Below, one piece after another: positions 9,408 to 22,288 of a stretch of 64,000 nucleotides of DNA. Source of the DNA: Guyanagaster necrorhizus (Eukaryota; Basidiomycota; Agaricomycetes; Agaricales; Physalacriaceae); NCBI RefSeq assembly GCF_019112545.1, contig NW_025064909.1, positions 275,023-339,022 on the forward strand, read 5' to 3'. The notes under the pieces are model-generated. The model saw only the letters and a program-made list of their open reading frames with translations, made no database searches and was not told where the DNA came from. The position numbers and the translations under genes were made by a program. Every line of letters starts with the position of its first letter. The first letter of the stretch is position 1.

Positions 9408-12400
9408 TTAATTTAGGGATATTTCATAGTCTCATATAGCCTCATCAGCATTCATCAGTTTTTTGTTTATCCATTGATTTGATTTGAGCCTGTAGCCTTT
9501 CCAGCTGACCAGATAGTCGACTGTTATTGTTGTCCCACCCCCTTTTGCTTTTATTTTTCATAATTTATGGTTGAGGACTTGGTCAATTTCATAATGTTCT
9601 TCATCATCAACTAGGTCAGGGGGTGGAGGTGGTGGTTTTTTCTGGTTTGAAAAGATGGAAGCAATATATGGTGACAGTAATATCTCATTAAAAATGTCAT
9701 AGATCTTTCAGAAAGGTGGAAGACAGAGCCTATAAGCACTGGTCCTGATCTTTGCAAGAATGCTGAAGGGGCTAGTTCATTTGTCAGTGAGCTTTTATTT
9801 TAGCTGAGGGAGGTGGAGATTTGTTGTGTCGAGCCATATCTTGTCTCCAATAGAGTAGTTATAGGCTGAATGGTGGTGTTTGTTATATTGCACTTTCATT
9901 GAAGTTGCCATGTGTTCAAGTGCTGTCTTTGTCTCTGTGTGGATTTTCACCATCATGGAGGTGAAGTCCATGGAGGCAGATGTAGATGTTCAATGCCATT
10001 CTGTCTGGGCAATGTTTGGGTGTTGACCATAGTTGATGAAGAAGGGTGTTTTTCCCATTGCTGAGTGTACTCAATTATTATGTTGAAAGGCTGCAAGAGT
10101 GAGCCATTCTACCCAATCATCTTGTCCATAGTTGATGACGAGGTGAAGATATTTTTCAACTTCTTGATTGACGTGTTCAGTCTGCCCATCAGTCTGAGGA
10201 TGATAGGTTGTTGATGCATTGTGCTTAATGCATAGGAGACAGTAGAGGTCATTGAGGAATTTGGAAACGAATTGCAGTTCTCAATCAGAGATGATCATCT
10301 GAGGCATGCCATACTTCACATAAACTTTATCATGGAGGATCTTAGCTCATCCTTCCAAAGTTAGCTCCATGGAATAAGTGATCAGGATAATTGCTTTTGA
10401 GAATTGGTTGACTATGATAATGATAGCATCATAGTCATTATAATCTGGCAGTCCAGTAATCATGTCAATAGACACATGAGTCCATGGTGATGATGAAACC
10501 TTGTTTAGGTGTAATGGAGTGGCATGGACCCATGTGGAGGATTTCCCATATTGGCAGACCTCACAGGCCTGGATGTATTTAGTGACATCATTGATTATTT
10601 TTGGCCACCAGTATTCTCACAGCACCAACTCCTTGGTCTTTGCTATCCTGAGATGACCAGCAGTGGCATGGTCATGACAAGTAGCAATGATCTCCCCCTG
10701 GAGTCTTTGGTCTCTTGGAATGTAGATCTGGCCATCGTAATGGATTAGCCCACCTTCCTTCATCATGTCTCACTTGTGATTGAGGGAAGGGGCTACTTGT
10801 TGGTCCCATTTACTATTATCATGAGTTGTGCTTTTAATGCATTTATGAATCTCTTCCTCTGTTGGCATTATCATGGCCCTGAAATGTTCAGGGTGCAGTA
10901 GAGTGACTCCTTCATTGTCCATTCCTCCTTGGTCATGGTCCATGCATTGGCTGAGCAAGTTGGCCTTCTTGTTAGCAGTATCTGCTTTATAGTGAAGCAT
11001 GTACTGGTACTGGCTTAGTTCTGTAACCCATCTGGCTTGGCAGCAGTTTAGTTTTTGGGGCTGTCAGAAGAGAAGTTGGTGAACCTGAGGAATGACTGTA
11101 GTTCTTTTTTCTTCATTGGTTCTGGCCACTCCATTACCCCCCTAACTTTGACAGGGTCCATTCAGATTCTTCCCTCCACAATGATTACTCTGAGGTACTC
11201 TGTCTCGAGTACTTCAAACTCACATTTTTCAGCTTTAAGGAAGAGTTTATGCTTCCTCATGAGCATCAGCACTTGTCGCACTAGTGATCGGTGCTCCTCT
11301 CTTGTCTTAGACATGATTAAAATATTGTCAAGGTAGATGGTCACTTTCCTGGTGGAGATGAGATCCTTAAATATGTCATTCATCATCCATTGGAATGTAG
11401 CAGGAGAATTAGTCAGTCCAAAGAACATGACTGTTGGTTTGAAGAGTCCTCAGTTTGTTCTGAATGCTGCCTTCCACTCATCTCCCTCCTTGATGCATAT
11501 GTTGTTATATCCCCATCAGACATTGAGCTTTGTGTAATATTTTGTGCCCCAAAGTTTGTCCATTAGCTCAGATATCAGCAGGAGGGGATACCAGTTTTTG
11601 ATTGTCATCTCATTTAATTTCCAGTAGTCCTGGACCGGTCAAAGCTTACTGTTCTTCTCTTTTAGAAAGAAGAATAGTGATGCCATGGGGGATTTAGAGG
11701 GTCTGATGTGCCCACTGGATAAGTTCTCATCTAAGAACTTATTGAGCTCCTATTGTTCAGTATTACTGAGGGAGTAGGTCTTGCAGTTGAGATTGGTGCT
11801 GGCATTTGGAATGAGCTTGATCACATGATTCCAGGGTTTTGGCCCTGGTAGTTCATCAAAGCTCTCCTCTTTGAATAGGTCCCTGAAGTCCTGGGCCCAT
11901 TCAGGTACCATCTTCTCGAATGTCTTTTCCTCTTTCTGCTTGTTGGCCTTGGCAGCTAGGTTGTTGGCATAGTGCATTGCATGAATGTGTATCTCCTGCT
12001 GCAGATCAACAGTGAGGATGGTCTCCCTGTCCTCCATCTCCTCATCCCATTGGTCTTTGGGATCTTCATTGGAAAGTGCAAATAGGATTTTGTGACATTG
12101 GCATTTGGCAAACATGATTCATCTGGTTTTTCAGTTAATTAGTGGATTATGCCATATAAGCCAGTTATGACCAAGGAAGATTTCCTTGGTCCCAAGATCC
12201 ATGACAGCCAAGTCAATTCATTCTGAGTGGTCACCAATGGTGAGCCAGAGTTCTACAAATTCAGTTATTGAACTGGCTTGGTTCTTTGTTCTGTCAGTGT
12301 TGTATACTGGTATTGGGGCTGTGGTGGCCTGAGTTGGGAGTTGGTGCTTATTGACAAAAGCACGATTGATAGAACTTCCAGTACATCTGCTGTCGATCAA

Positions 12401-12899
12401 GGCAGATACCACATGTGTGGTTTGAGATGTAAGGATTTTGATCTGGGTCTTGGTGACTAGGTTCTGTCTGGCTGTCTTGGCTTGCTGGATAAACTTTTGG
12501 GGTCCATGGAGTTCATCAAGCTATTCTAGAGCTCAGCATCACTCCACCTTCTTCATCCCTTCCACCATTTTGTTGATTACTTCATCAACCCTGGCTTGAT
12601 AGACCCAATTCTTCAGCACAGCTTTTGCTGCTGCTTCATCCTTGGTGTCCCTGATTGCTCTCCAAGTCCACTTGGTGTCAAATGGTTTGAGCCAGGCTAT
12701 GGGACCCTCTGCCTCTGTTTGGCCCTTAAGCATTTGAGTTTTATCTTGTGATTCATTGGTGTGTGTGACAGTATTGGGTATATTCAAATGCATAGTGTAT
12801 ATAGGTATAGGAGTAGCTACAGAGATACTATTAGTCTGACTAGCAGTTGAGGTTTGCACACCATAAAAGTCTTTGGCTGATCCAGTGGAATTGCTTACT
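9408..12899 (-). pseudogene. Gy-B pol: protease, RT, RNase H, integrase, chromodomain
   Basis: On the minus strand the protease lies at about 12,190-12,420 (ALIDSRCTGSSIN; DSG reads DSR). RT lies at about 11,060-11,700 with TNSPATFQWMMNDIF and a catalytic motif of YLDN at 11,324-11,335. Linker and zinc-binding region lie near 10,770-11,000 (a LLHPEHFRAMIMPTEEEIH-like segment). The decayed integrase core runs across about 9,900-10,560, and a chromodomain with YLVSWKGY spans about 9,408-9,610. The stop at 9,408 is followed on the minus strand by the polypurine tract. The integrase core has more stops than the RT. Chromodomains on integrases bind modified histone H3 and steer insertion into heterochromatin. 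Confidence 0.85.
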
Positions 12900-15830
12900 A
12901 GTCAGCTCTCTCTTTTACTTCCTCCACTTTCATGTCCTTGCTGAGCTCCTCATCCTTCTTCTGTAGTTTGGCAATCTGTGCTTGGATGTCTTCCCAAGTT
13001 CTTTTTTTCTTCAGACAATCTTTTGCCATATGGCCCTTCTGCCCACAATTGAAACACTTTCCTTCTTTCTTCATGTGATCAATGTCCATAGGTTTTTCTG
13101 ATCTGGTGTACATGGTTCTGATGCCTGTTTTCTGGGTGCTATAGGATGGTGAGGTCATTGAGGATCTCTGTAGTTTCCCAGCAGTTGTCCCCAACTTGTT
13201 TGGGGTTGACAGCATCATTTTTTTTGGGTAATCTTGTAACATTGATGATTCTACTTTCTGTCTTTGCTGCTCCTTATATATTTCAATGATCCATTCCTTC
13301 CATTTGTTGTAGCCTATCGGCATCAAGCCCTTGATGCTGATTGCTGAGATCATTGTGATGTATGAGGAGGGGATCCCTTGTTTGAGTGCCTCAACCATCT
13401 GTCTAATATTCCCTATATCATCCCGAATTCCAGCAAGCTTAGCTAATCATTCCAGCTCATCAAAATAATCCATTGCTGCCTTATCAGCTATTTTATATTT
13501 CTTGATCTTCTGTTTATGGATTTTCTGGACTGCAGAGTCAATGAATTTGTCATTCAATATTTGTTTGAAGATGGGCTAGGAGGGGTATCAGTAGTGCCCT
13601 CAGATGGTGGACCAGAAATTTGGAGAAATGAGTACCCACCAGTTCTTTACCTTCTTTTCTAAGTAGGAAGTGGTGAAGATGATCTTGTTCATATCGGTCT
13701 TCAGGTATCTGATGTAGACTTTGAAGTACTGTTTGCAATCTACTAGAAAGCAGTCTATATCATCAGAGGCCCCTTTAAAGGGCTGGAGCTTCCAAAGAAG
13801 GTCTGGGCAGCATTGAAGGACTGCCATGTCCTAGGGCAGAGCTCCCATGGGGTTGGGCCAATCTTTGAACAGAGGCCATCTCCACTCCTGTGGCAGACCA
13901 GGAAATAAGTGTAGAGAATTATCATTAGCTACCAGGCTTCCCTGTGTCTCTTCTTTTCAAACTATCACTCTATCCCATATGGTGAATCCCAACTGTACTG
14001 CTTCAGGATTGTCTCAAACTGGTTCCTTTCTGGTACTACTCTCTGTGGCCTTGTCAGATGAGGGCTGAGCCCCCAAGAGTCAGCTTCCTTTGCTGGTTTA
14101 GGGATTTTGATAACCAACTGATCTTTCCTTCAGCTCTACTCATGACTGTGATAGGCGAGTTGCCATTGATCGGAGCGAGGGTGTGGAGTATGAAAATGTG
14201 CTTCAGATGGATGGAGCCATGTATATGGCTCACTTCAGAGTTACTGGTGGTGACACCAGCATTGGCGTATGTTTTTTGGCATTTAGTATGCTAGTGGCTG
14301 GCGAATTTGATCCTCAGAGTGCCTCTTGTTATATTGGACTGCAGCATAGTCTGTTGCTGCATGTCTCAGGATTTCTGTCTGTTCATCAGTGGTAGAATGC
14401 AAATATAATTGTCCTACTTGTGATGCTATCCATGTAGCATCATGCTATAAAAAGTTCACCCCTTGCAGGTAGTACTCCTGGTACTCCTGTGTCCTGGTCC
14501 TCTGTATCTTCTGTTCCAATTCCTCCTCATCAGTAGTTTCATATGCATATCCTCCACCAGGATGGGGTGGGTCACTGCTCTCAGTTTCTTCCTCTGTGTC
14601 CTCCTTGCCATCCTCTTCCTCCTCAAGGAGGGAAGCAGTGGGCAGGCCATAAAAACTCCCTTCCTGTCCTTGTTGTATCATTGTCTCACTGCTCTAGCTG
14701 AGTACTCGGCCCAGCAGCTGCAAGGCCTGGTGTATTGTTATAGGTGGCTGTGGGATGGCTTCTGATATCAGAGTCATAACGGTTCCCTCCTGTCACTCTT
14801 GCTGCCTCCACTCACTTGCGATAGAGGTGGATATTCTGCTAGTAGTTGTTGTCGATAAGTTGTCTGACAACTCGACTTCCGAGAAATCCTCTGAGAGTGC
14901 AGGTGGGGATATGAGCATTTCTGGGGACTCAGAGCCTGTAGTGTCCAAGGACAGACTCATCACTCCCAAAAGCAGAGTTGGCACTAGAGCTTCAGCAGGA
15001 AGGGAGATACTATGGGATCAGGGGCCTAAGGCCCCTCCTGGTCCAGGTTCCATCAGCTCAGAACTCAGAGGTTCCACTTTGCAAGGTGCTTGGCTCTCTG
15101 AAGACAGGGGCAGAAGGATTGGCTTGTACAGGCATGAGGACACTAGCAACCTCTGGTCAAAGTCCATACCAGTTGGCAACATTGGCTCTGGCCAATCTTT
15201 CTCACTCCACTTCTCACTGGTGGCTTTGGTTCTGCTCATCATACTCAGTGGCCACCCTCTTTTGTAGCTCTTCTGCCTCAGTTCTTTCTTCAGGCTCATG
15301 ATGTTCTGACTGTGGCTCATTCTGCTGTCTCCACCCTTCTTGTTAAATGGCCTCATCATAGTCAAAAGGGACAGCAAAGTCCCAGGTAGAGAAGTATCAG
15401 CAGACCATCTCTTCCCATCATTCTCATCGCCTCTACTCATTGCTGGGTTGATTGTCAATGTTCTCCCTCACCTGGGTGCTGCCAGTTGTGGAGGCATGAG
15501 AGCCATGAGGCTGGCTGCCAGATATTAGTGCATGGGATCTTGTAGCCATTCTAGGAGCATCGAGAGAGTCCCTGGCATGGTTGGCAATTCTATGGGTCTG
15601 AGAGGCAGAAGAGGGGGAGGGGGACTGCTGAAAGAAGTCCTTCAGGAGGTCCTGGGCTTAAGGGGGGTTTCTTGATACAAGGATTCCATATCTTCATGGG
15701 ATGCTATAGTTCTGGTTTCTGGGTCAAGGGTGCTGTCCTCCCTCTTCTTTTTGACCATCCCTCTGATGTGTGCCACTAGGTCCAGCTTCTGGGGGCTGGT
15801 AGGTTGTTTGTCAGGAGTTGGGGATGTTAT
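12898..15830 (-). pseudogene. Gy-B gag, about 980 codons, decayed
   Basis: The start ATG (15,830) overlaps ORF0 by 20 nt. The frame ends at TAG 12,898-12,900, where Gy-A has CAG TGA, so two codons at the gag end have decayed (CAG to TAG, TGA to TAA). The acidic segment lies at about 14,445-14,650 (EEEEDGKEDTEEETESSD). The gag core is at about 13,400-13,830, and the zinc knuckle KCFNCGQKGHMAKDC at about 13,010-13,060. The C-terminal 166 codons are open. The S/T-rich N-terminal part matches Gy-E in two alternative frames. Confidence 0.8.
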
Positions 15831-16038
15831 GGAGGGGGAGGTCGGGGGTTACATTTTATAGAATACATTAGATGTTCTGAAATTCTTGATAATATCTAAG
15901 GGCCCAGGCAGTGATGGAATGGCATCTCTGGCACAGCTGGATGATCACCAATAAACCAATCAATGTTCCAATGATGGAAGAGATGAGTTTGAAGAACTCA
16001 TGGTCAAAGTTCAGGTTGTCATTACTAGGGAGGGGCAT
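15811..16038 (-). pseudogene. Gy-B ORF0: 75-codon membrane-segment protein
   Basis: 228 nt, the same length as in the four other gypsy copies. It starts MPLPSNDNLNFDHEFFKLI and carries the hydrophobic core SSIIGTLIGLLVIIQLC followed by QRCHSITAWALRYYQEFQN. Two stops (TAG/TAA) occur in the C-terminal third, where relatives have Gln. The open frame extends five codons upstream (MLRNQ), but the conserved start is the inner Met at 16,036-16,038. Confidence 0.6.
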
Positions 16039-16080
16039 TTGGTTTCTCAGCACAATTAGGCTTGAAAAAGGGAAGAAGGA

Positions 16081-16093
16081 AGCTTCAAGCTAA
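16081..16093 (-). promoter_or_regulatory. Gy-B primer-binding site (self-priming type)
   Basis: On the minus strand TTAGCTTGAAGCT lies one base inside the 5' LTR end. The LTR primer segment at 16,242-16,254 reads AGCTTTAAGCTAA, so pairing holds with one U-G wobble. The TATA-like tatttaag (16,281-16,288, minus) ends 34 nt upstream of the primer segment. Confidence 0.6.
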
Positions 16094-16094
16094 T

Positions 16095-16546
16095 TGTTAG
16101 ACCCAAGCATCATGTGAGCTGGTCCATGTGATAAACAGATGTCCCTTTGCACTTTGAGGGATCAGCTGAGTTCACTGGGCATAGTTCCAGTCAGAGTGTC
16201 ACAAGGCCTTTAGCTCGAGTATAGAATAGTATGTATAAACTTTAGCTTAAAGCTGGAGTATACCAGCGAGAGCTGTGGGTCTTAAATACAGTTGAGGTTG
16301 TGCTAAGAATACTACTACTTATTGTATCTTTCAGTGTCCATGGTGCCCATTGTCCTTGAGCATTGTTACTGCACATAAAAGGTTGATTGTGCATCATCAA
16401 GCATCATTGGCATGCACCAGGGAATAAATGATGGAGTTGGCCAGTTGTGATGACTAAGCTCTCCACAACTTTAGGCACTTCCATTTTAGTCCCCTGACTA
16501 AGCAGAGATAGGGGTAAAAGAAAGAGAAATCATAAAAATCATAACA
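16095..16546 (-). repeat. Gy-B 5' LTR
   Basis: 452 bp, the partner of 8,923-9,374. It begins TGTTATGATTTTTATG and ends ...GGTCTAACA on the minus strand, followed by the primer-binding site. It keeps a few CpGs (for example in ctcgag near 16,214 and in cagcgagag near 16,265), most of them also present in the other LTR. Confidence 0.95.
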
Positions 16547-18279
16547 GTGGTGGCATTATCTGATTGAGGCCACAGAAGTTTTTGAAATCTGGATGGATCA
16601 CCAAAACCTCCAATACTTCTGACAACCCCAAAAGCTTAACCGATGACAAGCCAGATAGATCACTGAACAAAGTCAGTACCAATACACCCTGCATCATAAG
16701 GCAGAGACAGCCAACAAAAAAGCTGATCTCCTTAGCCATCAGGCAGATCACAACTAGAGAGAAACTGACAATGAGAGAGTCATGTTATTACAACTCAAAC
16801 ACTTTAGGGCCATGATAATGCTGATAAAGGAAGAAATCCATGAATGCATTAAAAGCATGACATGGGACAATCACAAGTGGGATCAATAGGTAGCCTCTTC
16901 TCTCAATCATGAGTGAGGGATGATAAAAAAGGAAGGACTCATCCATTATAATAGACACATCTATATCTCTCATGATCAAAGACTGTGAGGTGACATCATC
17001 ACAATCTGTCATGATCACATGACCACTGGTCATCCAGGCATTGCCAAAACCAAGGAATTGATACTGCAGGAATACTGATGGCTAAAAATGAACAACAACA
17101 TCATCATATATGTAAAAGCATGTGAAATCTGCCAACAAGGCAAATCTTTAACACAACCTCATGCCACACCACTTTACTCAAATGAGGTCCTATTATCCTC
17201 ATAGACCCACATCTCTGTGAACATGATTATCAGACTTTCTGAATGCAATGATTATAATGCCATTATCATAATCATCAACCACTTTTCGAAAGCCATCATC
17301 CCAATCACTTGTTCAACAGAATTAACCTCAGAAGGTTGGACAAAGATTCTATATAACGAAGTTTATGCCAAATATGGCATGTCTCAAGTTGTTATCTCAG
17401 ACTGAGGACCCCAGTTTGTCTCCAAATTCCTTGACAACCTCTATCATCTACTCCACATCAAATGAAACATGTCCACTGCATACCATCCTCAAACTGATGG
17501 GCAAACAGAACAGGCAAATCAGGAAGTGGAGAAATATTTGTGCCTCTTCATCAACTATTGACAAGATGACTGAGTGGAATGGTTGGCACTTGCTGCCTTC
17601 CAATATAATAACCAAATTCACTCAGCAATGGGAAAGATATCATTCTTCATTAATTATGGCCAACATCCAAACATGATGCAGATCAGATGATACCATACAA
17701 CAACCTCTGCTTCCATGGACTTTGCCTTGCTTATAACTAACATCCATAATGAGACAAAGACAGCTCTCAAAAAAGCAGCCTTAACAATAAAAAAAACAGT
17801 ATGACAGACATCATTGACAGGCTTACATGTATGCCATCAGTGACAAAGTATGGCTTGACATAGTGAATCTCCATCTCCCACAACCAAAGTGTAAACTATC
17901 TGATAAGTGCACAGGCCCATTCCAAATTCTAAGCAAAATTGGGGCCAGCACTTATAAAATCAAATTATCTATTAATTGGAAAGTCTATAATATCTTTAAC
18001 GAGACATTATTGACCCTCTACATCACCCCTGCCTTTTCTAACCAAGACAGGCCCTCTCCACCTCTCCCTGACCTGATCAATGATGAAGAGCACTACAAAG
18101 TCAACCAAGTCCTAAATCATAGATTATAAAAGATCTGGGCAAGAGAGAGTGGCTCAACAACAATGGTTGATTATCTCATCAGCTGGAAGGAGTACAGGCC
18201 TGAATCCAATCAGTGGGTGAATGAAAAATGAATGGATGCTGATGATGCTATACACAACTATGAATTATCTCTAAATTAA
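16547..18279 (+). pseudogene. Gy-A pol, second part: RNase H end, integrase, chromodomain
   Basis: Continues the RNase H cut at 8,922 (WITKTSN-like DHQNL region near 16,590). The integrase zinc-binding part lies at about 17,000-17,140 (H...C-X2-C ending in CEICQQ). The core lies at about 17,215-17,670: the first catalytic Asp reads Asn (NMIIRL), the second is kept in VVISD near 17,392-17,404, and the Glu is in [12 protein letters not shown]. The chromodomain lies at about 18,090-18,279 (YLISWKEYRPESNQWVNE). It ends TAA at 18,277-18,279, just before the polypurine tract and 3' LTR. Many stops. Confidence 0.85.
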
Positions 18280-18312
18280 GCCATTGAGACGATAGTCTTA
18301 AGGAGGGGGTAA

Positions 18313-18772
18313 TGTTATGATTTTTCCATTTCTCTTCCTGATTAAACCCTTATTTAAGCTTAGTCAGGGTGTTAAACACCAGCACTTAAGACTGTGAGAT
18401 GAAGCTTAGTCATCATAAGATGGCCAAGTCAGTTATTGTCTTCTGACATGACAGTGCTGCTTGGTGACACACAATCATCCTTTTATGTATAGTAATGATA
18501 CCTAAGGATAACAAGCACAAAGGATCCAGCAATGCACAATTAGTAACAGTATATTTAGCACAGGATCTGTACAGTATTTAAGATAGCTTACTCTTGCTGG
18601 AAACCCCAGCTTTGAGCTAAAGTTTATTCTATACCATTCTCTCTCAAGCCAGTCTCTATAGCCTTGTCACACAATGACCATTGGCAGCCAGTGAACTCTG
18701 ACATTCCACTCAAAGTGTGAAGTGATGTCAGCTTATTATGTGTTTATAGTCACATGCACTTTGGATCTAACA
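18313..18772 (+). repeat. Gy-A 3' LTR
   Basis: 460 bp, TGTTATGATTTTTCC to GGATCTAACA, preceded by the polypurine tract taaggagggggtaa and followed by the GAAAG duplication and the second piece of Rep-R. Differences from the 5' LTR are mostly transitions. Confidence 0.93.
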
Positions 18773-19584
18773 GAAAGCCTTGCACTCTAGCTCTGGGTTT
18801 GTGTTTGTAACTTTGGGTGAGAGAATAAATGTATTATTGAACATTGTAGAGAGAGCTGTGAGAACTAAGCAAGGCATTGAAGCTCATGAAGGACTTGAGC
18901 CTGGTCTGATAAGAGGTTTTGGATTGCACTCTAACCTGAGAATAAGAGAGTGGTGTCTAAAGAGTGCCATCTTGAGTTTTTGAGGTATTTGTGATGCATG
19001 GTGCTACAGGTGGCAGAGGTTCAAACCCTTTGGTCTGTCAGACAGTGTTTTATTGTGTTTTGTGTCTCTGGATCACATAAGTTTGAATCCTGTGGGTCTA
19101 TGATCGGTTTGGAAACTTGTGAACAGAGAGCTGTGCTCTTTGGCACTTGTGGATGTGTTTGTGATTGGTTTTTACTTAGAGTATGAAGCTTTGAGGCATG
19201 TATTGTGTGTGTTAGGGATTTTGAGGTGATCTGAGCTGTGCTTAGGACTTTTTGGAGAGTTTTGTGAGTGTTTTGATATATTGTATTGAGCTGCAGTACC
19301 CTTTGCCTTGAGGCCTGACAACATCTGTTGCCATCTCTTGTTCTGATAAAATAAAAAGCCTTGAGACTTAGAGAGACCTTGGACTATTATAAGCATGCTA
19401 TTACTGTTCATGCACTGTGATTTCATTGAAGAGGACAATTATATTTGTTGATTACTACTTTTATTGCATTATAATCCCTCCATGAACTAAGAGTTTTGTG
19501 TGTGTGTTGGTGTGAGTGTAATCAGTGGATAATGCTCTGCTGTATCTATTTTCACCTTGCACACACTCAGATCCTCTTCACCAG

Positions 19585-22288
19585 TGTTTACTGCCTTCTA
19601 TTGGAGTCACTCTTTGTTTATTTCTATGATCTGATCCTTCTATATATCATATTTCTTTGGGATATTGGTGCTAATGTTGGAGATCATAGAGATGTATGAG
19701 AAGGGTATACCAAGTTTCAGATACTCAACCATCCTGCTGTCATCATCAATGGTTTTTCATACTCCTGCTAGAGTTCCCAACTGTTTTAGCTCATCAAAGT
19801 ATTCACTTGTGATCTTGTCTTCTGATATCTGTAGGTCTTTCATCTTATTTTTGTGTACCTCTTGGATGGCTGAGTCAATAAACTTGTCTCACACTATTCA
19901 TTTAAACACTGGCCATGAGAGAAAGCAATGGTGTTGCCAGATGGTGGAGTAGAGTGTCAGAGAAATTAGGGTCTACCATTGCTTGGCCTTGCTTTTGAAG
20001 TATAAGGCTGCAAATGCTATCTTGTTTATGTCAGTTCTGAGATACATGATGTATACCTCAAAGTACTGTTTACAGTCAATTAAGAATCAGTTTATATCAT
20101 TGGATACTCCCTTAAAGAGGTGGAGGATGCAAACAAGATCTAGTTTACATTGTATCATGGCCACATTATAGGCCAGTGCACCCATAGGGTTTGGATACTC
20201 ATCAAAAGGTGGTCAGTGAAGTTCAGTGGGAGATCTAGGGAAGGAATGAAGGGAATTATCATCAGTGACAGGGCTTCCCTGCAGGGTGGCTTCCTTTCAT
20301 ATGATTATTCTGTTCTTGATTGTGAAGCCTAATTGCACAGCCTCAGAGTCATCTTTGATGGGTTCTTTTCTAATCCCACTCCCTGTTGCCTCATCAGGCA
20401 GTGGCTGTTCTCTGAGTAATTGGCTTTCTTGGCTGACCCAGGGGTTTCTGAATCTGATGGGCCAGATTGTCAGCTGTGGTTGGAGATGAGAGAGCTGAGT
20501 GGCCATGGATCAGACCAAGGAGATAGAGTATGAATATTGGCTTTGGTTACTGTGGATAGATGAGGCTATGTATATGGCTCATTGTGGAGTTACAGTTGGC
20601 AACCAAGATATTGATCAGATGTTGAACCTTGATTTGTATGCCAGTAGCTCCTGAAGCTGGTCCTCTGGGTGTCCACTGTTATAAGTGTCAATAGTTTATT
20701 TGGTAGTGGCATATTGTAAAATATCCTGATGTTTGGCAGAATCTGCATGAATATATAATTGTCCTAATTGTGATGCCAATCAATTGGTGTCACACTATAA
20801 AAATGTTACCTCTGTCTCATACAGGTCCTGATGCTCCCTAATCCTTGCCCTCTGTATTTCTTCTTCCAAGGCTTCTTCATCTGTGTCTTCCAGGATGTAG
20901 TCCACAAACCTATGTGACTCTTCACTGCTCTCTGTCTCCTCATTGTTCTTATTTTGTCAGTCTTGTTGTCCTCTCTGAGGAGGAAAGTGATAGGCTGGTT
21001 GAAGATGCTCTCTCTGGAAGATCATATTATCATCAGAGAACTGCTGCTCTAGCTGGATACTTGGCCCAATTTCAGCAGTCTAGTTAATTGAGATGAGAAT
21101 TATAGAGAGGCCTGCTCAGGGACTGGCTCTAACCTTGAAGTCATATCTGTTGCCACCATATGCTCATGTTACCTTCAAGTCCTTGCTATAGACTCAGAAG
21201 TTTCTGTAAAAGTCCTTGTTGAGAAACTGGTGAGTGATTTGACTTTTGAGAAAACCTCAGAGGGCATAGTCAGAGATGTGAGTGTTGAGAGGTACTCATA
21301 GCCTATAGTGGTTGAGAATGAACTGATCATCTGAGTGGGTGATGTCATTACTAGAAGTGTGTTTAGAAGGGGGATACTGGAGAGTTTTGGGGCTGGTGGC
21401 ATGTTAAGGGGGGTAGAAGACTCTGTTTCCATTCCCTCTTTGGTCAACCTCACTTGGGAGTGACAGGACTGTAGGATCCTGCCCATGGGTCACTCTCAGT
21501 GGTGCTGGGCTTTCTGAAGACTGAGATAGAGAGCTCAGAATGGAGACTATACCAGCCTGGAGAGCCACTTTCCAAGTGAGTGGCCTCATCCTCTCACTGC
21601 TGTTGGCATCTCTGTCTATTGTATTCTGCTTCTTCAGCTTTTCACTGAGCCTCTGCTTGGGCATTTTCAGTGAGGTCTTCTCAGACTTGCTTGGGGTCCG
21701 CCTGGGCTTGCTCATCTCATAGTTGATAATATTATTGCCATGCATCATCAAAGTTGAAAGGAATATTGAGGTCCCAGTCTGAGAATAGGCAGTGGATGGT
21801 CTCAGCTCTGACATCTTCAGCTATGATGCATGCTGACTCAGTCATCAACTGGTCTGTCTCATGACCACTGTGATGGGAATAGTCAGAGCTTTCTGACAAG
21901 ATCATATAGAGGGATCCATGATGGGAGTTTCCTGTGTGCAGTGAAATACTTCCAGATCTTGAAGCCATCTTAGTAGCATCAAGAGAGTCCCTGGCATGGT
22001 TAGCAATCCCAGGAGTTCAGCTGACAGTGAAAGGCTTGGAGGATGGTGAGTCCTCAAAGAAGTTCAGAGGGAGGTCCTTGTCTTCATGGTTAGGAACAGA
22101 GGATGGGACCTATGGGTTTTGGAATCCTGTGAGATGAGGATTCCAGTCTCTGCTGTCTAGTCATCAGGAAGGGTATTGGTGTCTTTCCATTTCTTGAATG
22201 TCTCCCATATTCATGCTGCTAGGCCTGGCTTCTGGTAAGAGACACTCTATGAGCTGATAGGACATTCTTCAGGATTTGGGGATGTCAT
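19585..22288 (-). pseudogene. Gy-A0 gag, 5' and central part
   Basis: The minus-strand frame starts at an ATG (22,286-22,288) inside the end of ORF0. It runs through the S/T-rich N-terminal region (about 21,100-22,260), an acidic stretch, and the retrotransposon-gag core at about 19,700-20,150 (a segment equivalent to CKQYFEVYI and LQISEDKITSEYFDELKQL). It breaks off at 19,585 where Rep-R begins and resumes at 2,018 with TPNKK and the knuckle. About ten codons seem to be missing at the junction compared with Gy-E. Stops are scattered. Confidence 0.72.

Larger units (their letters stand above)
8923..16546 (-). mobile_element. Gy-B: complete Ty3/gypsy chromovirus nested in Gy-A
   Basis: It is 7,624 bp with 452-bp LTRs at 8,923-9,374 and 16,095-16,546. 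GTGGT flanks it at 8,918-8,922 and 16,547-16,551. The empty site is visible in Gy-E near 34,892 (gagtggtggcatt), which confirms the duplication. The coding order on the minus strand is ORF0, gag, pol, chromodomain. LTRs differ mainly by transitions, so the insertion is not recent. The coding regions carry many stops and the RT motif is YLDN. Confidence 0.95.
3020..18772 (+). mobile_element. Gy-A: complete Ty3/gypsy chromovirus, interrupted by Gy-B
   Basis: It is bounded by 460-bp LTRs (3,020-3,479 and 18,313-18,772) and flanked by GAAAG at 3,015-3,019 and 18,773-18,777, inside Rep-R. Without Gy-B the element is about 8.1 kb. In order it has LTR, primer-binding site, ORF0, gag, pol in the -1 frame (protease, RT, RNase H, integrase, chromodomain), a polypurine tract (aaggagggggtaa) and LTR. 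It is decayed: CAG/CGA/TGG-derived stops occur throughout, and the RT catalytic YLDD reads YLDN. Confidence 0.93.
2019..19584. mobile_element. Rep-R copy 1: non-coding interspersed repeat split by Gy-A
   Basis: Pieces 2,019-3,019 and 18,773-19,584 join across Gy-A (target duplication GAAAG at both sides) and match, in reverse complement, one continuous block at about 61,163-63,044. Copy 1 is bounded by CTGGTGA on the left and its complement TCACCAG on the right, a 7-bp terminal inverted repeat. Nothing in it looks like a conserved protein. Read 5'-3' on the plus strand it has a TATA-like tatttaaata near 2,943 and an AATAAA about 120 bp later (after removing Gy-A), so it could also be a long solo LTR. 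No target duplication was recognised: flanks are GATGC and GTGTT. Class uncertain. Confidence 0.65.

Noticed and set aside
15018..15458. A 146-codon minus-strand ORF in Gy-B as an independent gene
   Set aside because: It is one of two overlapping readings of the Gy-B gag N-terminal region and has matching segments in Gy-A and Gy-E gag, so it was folded into the gag entry.
2019..19584. Rep-R as a Helitron
   Set aside because: Ends are not TC...CTRR and there is no Rep/helicase sequence. The short inverted ends argue against it.
19496..19699. Cys-rich small ORF that looks like a secreted peptide
   Set aside because: It spans the boundary between Rep-R and Gy-A0 gag and is not conserved in Rep-R copy 2.
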